From: Salvia splendens
Taxonomy: Eukaryota; Streptophyta; Magnoliopsida; Lamiales; Lamiaceae
Assembly (NCBI RefSeq): GCF_004379255.2
Contig: NC_056033.1
Coordinates: 41,132,719 to 41,196,718, forward strand
Direction of reading: 5' to 3'
Length of the DNA: 64,000 nt
The notes under the pieces are model-generated. The model had not been told where the DNA came from and ran no database searches. It saw only the letters and a program-made list of their open reading frames with translations. Both the position numbers and the translations under genes were made by a program. Positions 50,406-61,000 of this stretch are shown piece after piece. The first letter of the stretch is position 1. Every line of letters begins with the position of its first letter.

Positions 50406-50689
50406 CATGATCAAAGTTGAGGGATGAAGATGAAGATGAAGAAGTTGCATATTTGAAATCTGGGCTTTATCGAAATCAGTATACATAGAAAGTTGCCTTT
50501 TGTTAGGATGAATTCCTGTTGAATGATGTTTGTCCATAAATGTGAATATGGGTTTTATTTGGCAAAATTTGATGCAAAAGTATAAATCTTACTGGATTCT
50601 TGTGTTATCTACATACAAGCATAGTTAAAATGTTTTACTCTATTAGATGCAATAAAATTTCCAAAACTCATTTTGGAATATTAAATTAG

Positions 50690-50860
50690 GATTCTCTCTC
50701 TCACTCAAGATTACTTAAATCACACAATGGAATCCAAAGAAAACAGTGCAAGCCTTGACTTATTACATGAGAATCCAAGTGAAAAAAGCAACTTCAAAAG
50801 ACCAGTGACGACCAAATTTGCTTGCTTCCCACGCCCTAATTAATCTATAAATATTGCTTC
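50690..50860 (+). promoter_or_regulatory. Third copy of the small-gene upstream block, without coding part
   Basis: Contains GAGAATCCAAGTGAAAAAAG and, further on, CTTGCTTCCCACGCCCTAAT with TATAAATA at 50846. The same two blocks in the same order precede the small genes at 51435 (51069 and 51150) and at 63714 (63520 and 63606). No related coding frame follows here, so this is the remnant of a third gene copy or a duplicated promoter. Confidence 0.6.
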
Positions 50861-51434
50861 TTCCTAGGATATTGCTCGATATAATGAAAAACTATGAATT
50901 ACTTTTGTTATTCTAGATTCTAGATTTTGTTATTTTTCATCATAATTTTTTTATTACTACTATGAATTTATCTAGTCATTAGTTTCCATAATTAATCAAA
51001 TTTCCAAACCTAAATCCCAATTCATAAGACCAACAAATCCAAATAAATTAATGTTTTAGTGTTAATAAGAGAATCCAAGTCAAAAATCAACTCCTGCGCA
51101 AACTAGAGACTATCACAATATTATAGTGGCATAAATTAAGACCATTTTGCTTGCCTCCCACGCACTAAATAATTTATCTAGACCATAACAAAAGATTTTT
51201 TATATTAGTTAAGTTGTTATCAAATTAGATGAGTCATAATTTGAGTTTATGTCAAGTATCAATGTTGTAGCCTATAAAAGGATCATCCATGTTTTCGAAT
51301 TGAAACCATAAATATATTTCATGTTTTAAGAGATTTTGAGTTTGTTGCTTAATTTTCTTGGAGCGAAATCGTAAACAACGTTATCGACTTACATCGTTTG
51401 AAATATAGTCGTGTTTCACAAACATCGGGTGACA

Positions 51435-51623
51435 ATGTCGGGAGTTTCCGGGCTAGCAGAAGTTCACGTGATGAAGAAACTTCACGAAGAGAAGATGAGG
51501 AAAATGGATGAATCAAAGGTGAAATCAGGTCATGAAAAAGATGAGAAAAGGGAGAGTAAAGGCTGTTTTTCTTTGTTTAGCTTCAAGAAAATTCGTCCAA
51601 CTAGAGCTTCTGCAGATTCTTGA
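51435..51623 (+). CDS. Small uncharacterised protein, copy A
   Basis: 62 residues from the ATG at 51435 (MSGVSGLAEVHVMKKLHEEK). A TATA box (TATAAAAG) lies at 51273. The protein is highly charged, with no signal peptide or membrane segment. Two parts are shared with copy B at 63714: a helical N-terminus (GLAEVHVMKKLHEEKMRKM) and a C-terminus with one Cys followed by aromatic and basic residues (GCFSLFSFKKIRP, ending in Ser). The middle is variable Lys/Glu/Ser-rich text. I know no function for this family. Conservation of both ends across the two copies, each behind a good TATA box, supports a real gene. The gypsy element begins 183 bp downstream of the stop codon, in or near the 3' UTR. Confidence 0.7.
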   Translation: MSGVSGLAEVHVMKKLHEEKMRKMDESKVKSGHEKDEKRESKGCFSLFSFKKIRPTRASADS

Positions 51624-51805
51624 AATCGACAACTTTATCTGGAATTTTGTTTCATGTTTGCAGAATATTTGTAAAAGTTGTTGTTAAATTATGTTTTATA
51701 GATGGGATTTCGTAGTTCTAATTTTATATACATCAATTTTCTTTCTACTAAATGCAGAAAATACGTATGAAAAAAGAACGTTATTTTAATTTAACTTATG
51801 CTCTC

Positions 51806-52393
51806 TGTTAAGGACGTTCTCCTCAACGAGCCGATGAACTTACTTCTCGCGATGTGGCAGCAATCGAATCCTCGACAAACTCGAAGATGGGATCGCGAAG
51901 TTGCTGTTGCGGCGGACGTTCTCCGCGTGGCAGCAATTAAGCGTGGATTGTTTGTTTCACAAGCTAGGTTTAGAGTAAAAATTTCATTCATTGAAAATAA
52001 TTGTTGAACGAAACCCTCTATTTATAAGACTAAAACCCTAGGGCGATTCGACCTAACCTAGGCATTCGGGAAAGAATCGCAAAGAAAACCCGAACGGGGC
52101 TTATAGTTTTGGCCCGACTCAATTTACTTAAAACTACCGTAAATAATAAAGAAAAAACCAAAAATAAACAATTACCAAAAATAACTAAGCTAAAACTAAC
52201 GTTCCTTTACTTCTTGAATTTGCTTGGGCGCTTCAGCTTGTCCCGAGGCCTTAATGTCCTTGTCGTCACCGCGTCGGCCGTCCCTCGAGCCTGTCTTGCG
52301 TGCTCTATTTCCTGCTGCACCACCGACTCCGTCTCTTCCTCAACATGCCTATTCTCCTCTTGCACCGGAGGTGTTATCGGGGCACTCGTATCA
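51806..52393 (-). repeat. 3' LTR of the gypsy element
   Basis: 588 bp, starting TGTTAAGGACG and ending CTCGTATCA as read on the plus strand. The stop codon of the polyprotein (52207) lies inside this LTR. Confidence 0.95.
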
Positions 52394-52656
52394 ACCCCCC
52401 CTCCGTTAAGAATCACCTTGTCCCCAAGGTGAATATCGGGAAACCGTCTCCCAATTTCCTCCAACGGCTCCCAAGTGGGCGAGGCGTCGTCATCTTCCCA
52501 CTTCACGAGCACCTGTTTTTCCGGCTTCCCGTCGCGCCAACTGACGCGGTCCTCTAAAATGGCCACCGGTCGTACCACTGGTCTTGCTCCCACAAAGTCA
52601 GCCGGAAGCTTAACGCCGTCCACATTCCCGGTACCAGCGACAAATTCTCGTAAAAG
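52207..52656 (-). pseudogene. Gypsy polyprotein, C-terminal part with chromodomain (cut off by the copia insertion)
   Basis: About 150 codons continuing the gypsy frame beyond the copia insertion. It contains the chromodomain: VRPVAILEDRVSWRDGKPE followed by QVLVKWEDDDASPTWEPLEE. Chromodomains of chromovirus integrases steer insertion to particular chromatin. The part is separated from the integrase by the 5.4-kb copia element and has no start of its own other than a chance ATG at the junction. Confidence 0.9.
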
Positions 52657-52661
52657 GCTCA
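52657..52661. repeat. Target duplication of the copia element (left)
   Basis: GCTCA, repeated at 58043-58047. Confidence 0.9.
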
Positions 52662-53334
52662 TGTAATAATGGAGTGCTCATTTCAGTTGGAAGAAGCTCG
52701 GCCAGAGAGGAGTTCGGTAAGCTCGGCTTACCGAGCTGGAACTAGCTTGGAACTAGCAGAAGAAGAAGGAAGCTCGGCTTTGAGTTCGGCTTTGAGCCGA
52801 GAAGACAGTTGGTCTTGAGCCGAGGAGCAAAGGAGTTCGGTTTGTGAACCGTGAAGGGAGCTCGGTTGTGGGCCGAAGAGAGTGCTCGGTTGTGAGCCGA
52901 AGAGAGTGCTCGGTTGTGAGCCGAAAAGAAAGTTCGGTCTTGAGTCAAGAATAGAGTTCGTCTTGAACCGAAAAAGAAGAAGCAACAGTTCGGTCCTGAA
53001 CCGAGAAGGAAGTTCGGCCTAGAGAAACTAGCCGTTGGTGCAGCAGTTAGTTAGCCGAGATGTAGCAGTTATTCTTCTTGCTTTCTTGATTCTTCTTGTA
53101 GTTTGTTAGTAGCAGTTGCTACTTGATTGTAGAGCTTTAAATAGCTCAAAACCATGTACGTAGTTAGTAGTGAAAAATCAATAAAGAGTTTTCAAGTTTT
53201 CTCTCCAAGATTACCATCTTCGATACTCTAAGTGTGAGTGTGTGTTCTTCTGCGTTGTGAGTTATCATACAACTGTGAGTGTGTGTGTGATTCACCTGAG
53301 TGTGTGAAAGTCTTGTGCGTATTGAATCCCAACA
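52662..53334 (+). repeat. 5' LTR of the copia element
   Basis: 673 bp, TGTAATAATGG to AATCCCAACA. The first ~350 bp are packed with TCGG and CCGA words (for example GCTCGGTTGTGAGCCGA), with a ~25-bp tandem unit repeated around 52850-52925. TTTAAATAGC near 53136 could be the TATA box and AATAAA near 53179 the polyadenylation signal. Confidence 0.93.
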
Positions 53335-53355
53335 AGTGGCGCCGTCTGTGGGAAG

Positions 53356-56300
53356 ATGGCAGCAAGGCTTGATGCAGAAAAGTTCACAGGCAAGAATGAT
53401 TATAGCCTGTGGAAGATGAAGATGAAGGCGGTCTTGATTCAACAAGGCTTGGCCGCAGTTCTTGCAAATACAGAAGAGAAAGGAAAGGCTCCAATGCTTG
53501 ATGATAAAGCTCAGGCAAAGATGGAGGAGATGCAGCTCAAGGCACATTCTGCAGTGATTCTGTGCCTTGGAGATAAGGTCTTGAGGGAAGTTCAAGAAGC
53601 CAAAACTGCGGTGGAGATCTTGAACAGGTTAGATGAAGTCTACCTGGCAAAATCTTTGGCTAACCGGCTGTATCTCAAGAAGAGGCTCTATGCCTATAGT
53701 TTTTCTGGTGAAAAATCTATCATAGAGCAGTTGGAGGAGTTCAATAAGATCATTGATGATCTGGGCTCTGTGGATGTTAAAATTTCAGATGAAGACAAGG
53801 CCATTCTTACATTGAATGCCTTGCCTAGCTCGTATGACCAGTTGAGTGATGCAATTATCTATGGCAGAGATAAGGCTATCACCTATGCAGAAGTCTACTC
53901 GGCCTTGATGGCTAAGGAACTCCAGAAGACTACCAGCAGAAGCTCTGCAAGCTCCAATGTTCAAACTGCAGAGGCCTTGAATGTGAAGAAGTTCAAAAAG
54001 CAGAACTTCAAGAAAAAGTTTGAGGGCTCTAAACCCTCAAGTTCTGATGCTCAGAAGGAAACCAGAGCATGTTTTTGGTGCAAGAAACCAGGGCACTTGA
54101 AGAAGGACTGCCATGCCTGGAAGAGAAAACTAGCCTCTGAGGGCCACAACACTTCTGATTGTGTAGAGAGTACTGATCCCCCTGCTCAACTCATGAATGT
54201 AAGTGATAATGGGATCAGTCACAGGTGGATAATGGACTCAGGGTGCAGCTTCCATATGTGCCCCAACAAATCTTGGTTTCATGATCTTCAGGAAGCATCA
54301 GGGACTGTAGTTCTTGGAAATAACCATGTGTGTCAGATCCAAGGGATAGGGAAAGTGAAGCTAAGTTTGCAAGATGGCTCTATAAAGATCCTAACTGGGG
54401 TGAGGTATATTCCGGAAGTGAAAAGAAATCTCATCTCATTGGGAATGCTGGAGGAGAAAGGGTTCACCATATTGATGAGTCAGGGAAAGATGCTTGTGAA
54501 ATCTGGGAATGCAGTGATGATGGAGGCTGACAGAGAGCACATTCTCTATTATCTGAAGGCTAAGGCTGTTGATGGAGAAAGCAATGCAGTGTCAGATGAT
54601 TCCATAATGCTATGGCACAAGAGATTGGGCCATCCAGCAGAAGGAAGCTTGAAAGAACTCATCAAGAAGGGCCTGATCTCTGGAGATTTCAACAAGATGG
54701 ACCCCTGTGAGCAGTGTATACTTGGAAAAGCAAAGAAGGCACCCTATCCTACAGGTATTCACTCTTCTACAGCCCCATTAGACTACATACACAGTGATCT
54801 CTGGGGCCCTTCACCTGTAAGCTCAATTGGTGGTGGGAAATACTACCTTGCTATTATTGATGACTACACTAGGAAACTGTGGGTGTATATACTGAAAGAA
54901 AAATCAGAGACATTCACAAAATTCAAGATATGGTGTAAAGAGGTGGAGCTAGAGAAGGGAAGGAGTGTTAAATGCCTAAGAACTGACAATGGCTTGGAAT
55001 TCTTGTCCACTGAGTTTGATCTGTTTTGCAAAGAGAAGGGTATGAAGAGGCACCGCACTGTTCCTGGTAACCCCCAGCAAAATGGTGTTGTGGAGAGGAT
55101 GAATAGGACTATCCTAGAGAGAGTAAGGTGCTTGTTACTCAGTTCTGGTCTGAGCAACAGATTTTGGGGAGAGGCTGTGTATACAGCAGCCTATCTCATA
55201 AATAAGTGTCCATCTACTGCCCTTAAGTCTGAGACTCCTGATTACATGTGGTATGGAGCCCATAGTGACTACTCAAAATACAAGGTGTTTGGGTGTGCAG
55301 CCTATGCTCATGCTAGGCAAAGTAAGCTTGAGGCTAGGGCTCTAAAATGCATATTGCTGGGGTATCAGAGGGGTGTTAAGGGGTATAGGCTCTGGTGCAT
55401 TGAGCCTGGTAGGCAGAAGGTGGTGGTGAGTAGGGATGTTGTGTTCTTGGAGGACCAGATGCCATACTTAAAAAGGAAGCTGGACTCCAATGAAATTGAG
55501 AGTGATTTCCTCAAGGTGGAGCCAGTGGGACTTTGCCAAGGAGCAGGTGGAGCCTCTGACTCAGAAAGTGAGTCTGAACCAGAGGATGATGGTGCTCTAG
55601 CTCGAGGTAGAAAAATTGATGAGCCTACAGCAGACTCTGCCAGAGAGTACCAGATAGCAAGAGATAGAGGCAGAAGAAATACAAGACCACCTGAAAGGTT
55701 CTCTGATGTGGTCTACTATGCACTTTGTGCTGCTGAGGGCATTGATATTGCAGATCCTCTCACATATAAAGAAGCCATGAAGAGTAAAGACAGAGAAAGG
55801 TGGATTGAAGCCATGAATGAGGAAATGGAATCTTTACTCAAGAACAAAACATGGATCTTGGTGGATAAATCCAGACTGACTACAGATGGAAAAGAAAGGA
55901 GGCTGATCAGTTGTAAGTGGTTGTTTAAGAAAAAGATTGAGACCACTGATAAAGATAGAATCAGATTCAAGGCAAGGCTGGTGGCTAGGGGCTTCACACA
56001 GCAAGAAGGAATTGATTTCAATGAAGTATTTGCTCCAGTTGTTAAGCACACTTCTATTAGGATCTTGTTGGCAGTTGTGAACCAGCTAGACTGGGAGCTA
56101 CAACAGCTTGATGTGAAGACAGCCTTCCTCAATGGGGATCTAGAGGAGACTATCTTTATGGAACAGCCAGAGGGCTATGTGAAGACTGGAGAAGAAGGCA
56201 AGGTGTGCCTGCTACAGAAAAGTCTTTATGGACTTAAGCAAAGTCCTAGACAGTGGAATAAGAAGTTTGATGCACAGATGAAGAAGATTGGCTTCTCCAA

Positions 56301-57453
56301 GTCAGAATATGATGATTGTATTTACATCAAGAAGGCAGGCAGGACTCCCATTGCCTACCTATTACTCTATGTGGATGATATGCTACTTGCAGGCCCTTCT
56401 ATGACAGAAATTCAGAAAGTTAAACAAGATCTGAAGTCGAGCTTTGAAATGAAGGATCTAGGAGAGTCAAGGAAGATCCTAGGCATACATATTCAGAGAG
56501 ATAGAGGCTGCAAGAAGCTGTGGATGCTGCAAACTGATTATATTGACAAAGTTATGCAGAGATTCAGAATGGAGAATGCTAAACCTGCCTCAACACCCTT
56601 GTCCCAGAGTTTCAGATTATCAAAGGAACAAGCTCCTAAAACTAAGCAAGAGGCTGATGAGATGGAGGCTATCCCTTATGCTAGTGTTGTTGGGAGTATC
56701 ATGTACACTATGATTTGTACAAGACCAGATCTGGCTCATGCTATCTCAGTGACTAGCAGATACATGGCAGACCCGGGGAAGGAGCATTGGAATGCTCTTA
56801 AATGGATATTGAGGTACATGAAGTCAACTAAGGACTGGGGGATTGTGTTCAATGGCTGGGAAGGTGGATCTGAGGAGGTTGTGCAGGGGTATTGTGATGC
56901 AGACTATGCTGCAAATCTGGACACCAGAAAGTCTCAAACAGGTTATGTGTTCACCATGTTTGGAACTGTGATCAGTTGGAAATCAGGTCTGCAGAGTGTA
57001 GTTGCTCTCTCAACTACAGAATCAGAGTATATAGCTCTCACTGCAGCTGTACAGGAAAGCTTTTGGATCCAGGGAGTAATTTCTGATTTTGGTTTTGACC
57101 AAGAAACAATGGTGATTCATTGTGACAGCAGCTCAGCTATATGCTTGGCCAAACATCCGGGTTTCCATGAAAGGAGCAAGCATATAGACATAAAGTTGCA
57201 CTTTATTAGAGATGAGATTGAAAGGGGAAGGGTGAAGGTGGTTAAGATTAACACCTTGCACAATCCGGCAGATATGCTAACTAAATCTCTAAGTAGAGAC
57301 AAGTTTGATCATTGCAAGAAGTTGATCAATGTTTGTGCAAGAACTGAGATGAGCCCTCAGGTGGAGAATTGTAATAATGGAGTGCTCATTTCAGTTGGAA
57401 GAAGCTCGGCCAGAGAGGAGTTCGGTAAGCTCGGCTTACCGAGCTGGAACTAG
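53356..57453 (+). CDS. Copia gag-pol polyprotein, intact
   Basis: 1365 residues with no break, starting at the ATG three bases after the primer-binding site and running a little into the second LTR. Domains in order: copia gag (UBN2-type, from residue ~8), zinc knuckle C239-x2-C242-x4-H247-x4-C252, aspartic protease with D294-S-G, pre-integrase segment with WHKRLGHP near residue 420, integrase core with D481, D544, E580 (35 residues between the last two), reverse transcriptase with YVDD ending at D1008, and RNase H with D1181 and E1222. Order protease-integrase-RT-RNase H defines copia. Together these make virus-like particles, copy RNA to DNA and insert it. An open frame of this length with matching LTRs suggests recent activity. 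Confidence 0.96.
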   Translation: MAARLDAEKFTGKNDYSLWKMKMKAVLIQQGLAAVLANTEEKGKAPMLDDKAQAKMEEMQLKAHSAVILCLGDKVLREVQEAKTAVEILNRLDEVYLAKSLANRLYLKKRLYAYSFSGEKSIIEQLEEFNKIIDDLGSVDVKISDEDKAILTLNALPSSYDQLSDAIIYGRDKAITYAEVYSALMAKELQKTTSRSSASSNVQTAEALNVKKFKKQNFKKKFEGSKPSSSDAQKETRACFWCKKPGHLKKDCHAWKRKLASEGHNTSDCVESTDPPAQLMNVSDNGISHRWIMDSGCSFHMCPNKSWFHDLQEASGTVVLGNNHVCQIQGIGKVKLSLQDGSIKILTGVRYIPEVKRNLISLGMLEEKGFTILMSQGKMLVKSGNAVMMEADREHILYYLKAKAVDGESNAVSDDSIMLWHKRLGHPAEGSLKELIKKGLISGDFNKMDPCEQCILGKAKKAPYPTGIHSSTAPLDYIHSDLWGPSPVSSIGGGKYYLAIIDDYTRKLWVYILKEKSETFTKFKIWCKEVELEKGRSVKCLRTDNGLEFLSTEFDLFCKEKGMKRHRTVPGNPQQNGVVERMNRTILERVRCLLLSSGLSNRFWGEAVYTAAYLINKCPSTALKSETPDYMWYGAHSDYSKYKVFGCAAYAHARQSKLEARALKCILLGYQRGVKGYRLWCIEPGRQKVVVSRDVVFLEDQMPYLKRKLDSNEIESDFLKVEPVGLCQGAGGASDSESESEPEDDGALARGRKIDEPTADSAREYQIARDRGRRNTRPPERFSDVVYYALCAAEGIDIADPLTYKEAMKSKDRERWIEAMNEEMESLLKNKTWILVDKSRLTTDGKERRLISCKWLFKKKIETTDKDRIRFKARLVARGFTQQEGIDFNEVFAPVVKHTSIRILLAVVNQLDWELQQLDVKTAFLNGDLEETIFMEQPEGYVKTGEEGKVCLLQKSLYGLKQSPRQWNKKFDAQMKKIGFSKSEYDDCIYIKKAGRTPIAYLLLYVDDMLLAGPSMTEIQKVKQDLKSSFEMKDLGESRKILGIHIQRDRGCKKLWMLQTDYIDKVMQRFRMENAKPASTPLSQSFRLSKEQAPKTKQEADEMEAIPYASVVGSIMYTMICTRPDLAHAISVTSRYMADPGKEHWNALKWILRYMKSTKDWGIVFNGWEGGSEEVVQGYCDADYAANLDTRKSQTGYVFTMFGTVISWKSGLQSVVALSTTESEYIALTAAVQESFWIQGVISDFGFDQETMVIHCDSSSAICLAKHPGFHERSKHIDIKLHFIRDEIERGRVKVVKINTLHNPADMLTKSLSRDKFDHCKKLINVCARTEMSPQVENCNNGVLISVGRSSAREEFGKLGLPSWN

Positions 57454-58042
57454 CTTGGAACTAGCAGAAGAAGAAGGAAGCTCGGCTTTGAGTTCGGCTT
57501 TGAGCCGAGAAGACAGTTGGTCTTGAGCCGAGGAGCAAAGGAGTTCGGTTTGTGAACCGTGAAGGGAGCTCGGTTGTGGGCCGAAGAGAGTGCTCGGTTG
57601 TGAGCCGAAGAGAGTGCTCGGTTGTGAGCCGAAAAGAAAGTTCGGTCTTGAGTCAAGAATAGAGTTCGTCTTGAACCGAAAAAGAAGAAGCAACAGTTCG
57701 GTCCTGAACCGAGAAGGAAGTTCGGCCTAGAGAAACTAGCCGTTGGTGCAGCAGTTAGTTAGCCGAGATGTAGCAGTTATTCTTCTTGCTTTCTTGATTC
57801 TTCTTGTAGTTTGTTAGTAGCAGTTGCTACTTGATTGTAGAGCTTTAAATAGCTCAAAACCATGTACGTAGTTAGTAGTGAAAAATCAATAAAGAGTTTT
57901 CAAGTTTTCTCTCCAAGATTACCATCTTCGATACTCTAAGTGTGAGTGTGTGTTCTTCTGCGTTGTGAGTTATCATACAACTGTGAGTGTGTGTGTGATT
58001 CACCTGAGTGTGTGAAAGTCTTGTGCGTATTGAATCCCAACA
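57370..58042 (+). repeat. 3' LTR of the copia element
   Basis: Same length and apparently the same sequence as the left LTR. Followed directly by GCTCA (58043-58047). Confidence 0.93.
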
Positions 58043-58047
58043 GCTCA

Positions 58048-61000
58048 CGTGGAAGACGTTGTGAATTCGACTCCCTTCCGGGAGGCGTAGTCTGTATGCC
58101 ACCGGTCCAATCCTCTCCATAATCTCAAAAGGGCCATAAAAGCGAGGGGCTAGTTTTGTGGATATCGGTTTAGCAACCGAATGCTGGCGATATGGTTGCA
58201 ATTTTAACCAAACCACATCCCCGACCTCAAATTCGACGTGACGACGATGGCGGTTGGCTCCCTCCATCATCCTTTGTTGCGCCCGCTGAAGGCTACGTCG
58301 CAGAGTCACCAGCAATTCCCCCCGCTCTCGGATCATCTCCGCAACGTTAGGAGGTGTCTTCGCCGACGGCGGAGATGCCACCAAAGAAGGTGGGTGTCTC
58401 CCGTACAAAGCTCGGTAAGGTGACGTCCCTAGACCCGAGTGATGAAAACAATTTAAGGAGAGCTCTGCCCACGGAAGAAAATTCGCCCATTTGGATGGTT
58501 TATCCGCAGTAAAGGCCCGCAAATATTGCTCCAATCCCCGATTCCGAACTTCCGTTTGACCATCTGACTGCGGGTGGTAGGCCGTAGAGAAATGTAGCTT
58601 AGTGCCGCTCAACCGCATCATTTCTTCCCAAGTCGCATTTAAGAAAACCGAATCCCTATCCGAAACCAAGGTCTTAGGGAAACCATGGTGCCGGACCACG
58701 GTATTAACAAACAACTGGGCTACTCGTAGAGCGTCAAACTTGGTGGGAAGAGGCGCAAAATGGGCATACTTTGATAGCCTATCAACCACCACCATAATAG
58801 ATGTATATCCACGGGATTGGGGTAGCCCCGTGATGAAGTCCATAGATACATCCTCCCAAACTTGTGACGGCACTGGAAGGGGCTGCAATAACCTGCCGGC
58901 TTCTGCGTGGAGTATTTCGTGGATTGACACACAACACATTCGTCCACAAACTTGGCAACATCCTTGCGCATCTTTGGCCAAAAGAACCCTGCTGCTAGAA
59001 GACGGAACGTCCTCTCGTGGCCAGGATGGCCTGCAAGGGGCGAGCTGTGGTGTTCCTCCAATAAAGAATGCTTAGCCTTGGAATCTGCGCTCACCAGCAC
59101 CCTGCGATTATAGTAGATTAAGCCGTCCGCCCATGCCAGATGCCGCGGAGCCTCCCCTTTTTTGATTTTACCGGCCAATTCCACTAGCTCAGGCCGGGAC
59201 GCGGTCTCGTCGCGCAACACGCGCATAACATCGGGAATTGGCTTCGCAACGGTGACAAGAAACTGAACTGCTCTATCGTCCGGGGCAGCGTTGTTCTCCC
59301 CGGCAGGCGGGCTAGGCAGTACCGTCCCCTCGGGTTGGCCATCTTCTGATTCGTGTTGACGTGACAGCGCATCGGCTGCCTTATTTGTGATGCCCCGTTT
59401 ATATTCAATCACAAATTTGTATCCCATAAGTTTCCGGACATAAAGTTGTTGGTCCGGAGTCTGAACCACTTGCTGGAATAAATCCTTGAGACTTTTCTGA
59501 TCTGTTCGAATAATGAATTCACGTCCCAAGAGATATTGACGCCACTTCTGCACGGCCTCGACAATGGCATATAATTCCTTATGATATGTCGAGGCGATCC
59601 GGCGCCGAGGACCCAGCTTCTTGCTGAAGAACGCAATAGGGTGGTCGCGCTGCATTAAAACCGCGCCAATCCCCACATCCGATGCATCTGTTTCCACACA
59701 AAATGGCAATCCAAAGTCTGGAAGTTGCAAAACTGGGGCCGACGTCATTGCCTTCTTGAGTGCTGCAAAGGCCGCATCGGCTTCAGGCGACCACGCGAAA
59801 GCCTCCTTTTTGAGCAAATCAGTGAGTGGAGCAGCGATCATAGCGTAGTGCTCAACGAATCGACGATAGTAACCCGTGAGACCCAGAAAGCCCCTCAACT
59901 GTTTAACTGTCTTTGGCGTAGGCCAAACTGTCATAGCCTCCAATTTTGTGGGGTCCGCCTTGAGCTGGCCATCGCAAATTAAGTGTCCCAAATATTCTAC
60001 CATGACACTGCAAAAAGAGCACTTTGATAGCTTCACGAAAAATCTATTCTTGCTAAGCAGCTCCAGAACCCCCGATAAGTGCTGTCCATGCAACTCGAGC
60101 GTCGGACTGTAGATCAGAATATCGTCGAAGAAGACAATGACACATTGTCGGAGCAGCGGCTGAAAAATCGCATTCATGGCAGCCTGGAAAGTAGAAGGTG
60201 CGTTCGTGAGGCCGAACGGCATCACGAGGAACTCAAAGTGACCGTCGTGAGTTCTGAACGCCGTTTTAAATATGTCGGAGTCACTCATACGGATTTGATG
60301 GTATCCTGAACGAAGATCCAGCTTGGTAAAATATTTGGCCTTGCCCAACTCGTCAAATAATTCATCTGCAGTAGGGATCGGGAAGTGATCTGGGACTGTA
60401 GCCTTATTGAGTGCACGATAATCAATGCAAAAACGAAAAGTGCCGTCCTTTTTTCTGACCAACAGCACCGGGGAAGAGAACGGGCTGTGACTGTTCCTAA
60501 TAATTCCCTGGTCAATCATATCACGCACCTGCTTCTCAATCTCCGTCTTTTGAAAATAAGGGTACCTGTAAGGACGAACATTGATTGGCTTTGTGTTGGG
60601 CAAAAGGTGGATTCGATGGTCAAATGGCCGTGATGGGGGCATGCCGTGTGGTTGCTCAAAGACCCCTTGGTGTCTCCGCAAAACCTCCAAAATTGTGACT
60701 GGGAGATCAGTAGGAAAATCCTCCTGTGTGTTTGACTCGACGGACCCGTCGCCACCGTCAAGAGGCACAATCTCATAGAACTCATGGTCTGCCGCCTGTG
60801 CCGTCAACATAGAGAAGGAATGCAATGATATCTGTCTCGGGTTCGGCGTCATGCCCTGTAAAAACACCGCCTGGCCCTCCTTTGTAAACTCCAGCGTCTT
60901 TTCCACAAAATCAGCCGAGATTTTCCCCAAAGATTCTAACCATTTCATCCCCAGAATAACGTCTGGTCCATGGTGGCCGAGAATATGAAGATCCACCAGA

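Larger units (their letters stand above)
52662..58042 (+). mobile_element. Ty1/copia LTR retrotransposon, full length
   Basis: Two 673-bp LTRs (52662-53334, 57370-58042), target duplication GCTCA on both sides, a primer-binding-site-like TGGCGCCGTCTGTGGG at 53337-53352, one open gag-pol frame and a short purine-rich stretch before the second LTR. Comparing the LTRs by eye I found no difference. It lies inside the gypsy element in opposite orientation and is therefore the younger of the two. Confidence 0.96.

Noticed and set aside
51791..52007. Small frames in the gypsy LTRs (also at 62657-62884)
   Set aside because: LTR sequence, duplicated by the element structure, without coding character.
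52728..52985. Repeated minus-strand frames in both copia LTRs
   Set aside because: Produced by the TCGG/CCGA repeats; present only because the LTRs are duplicates.
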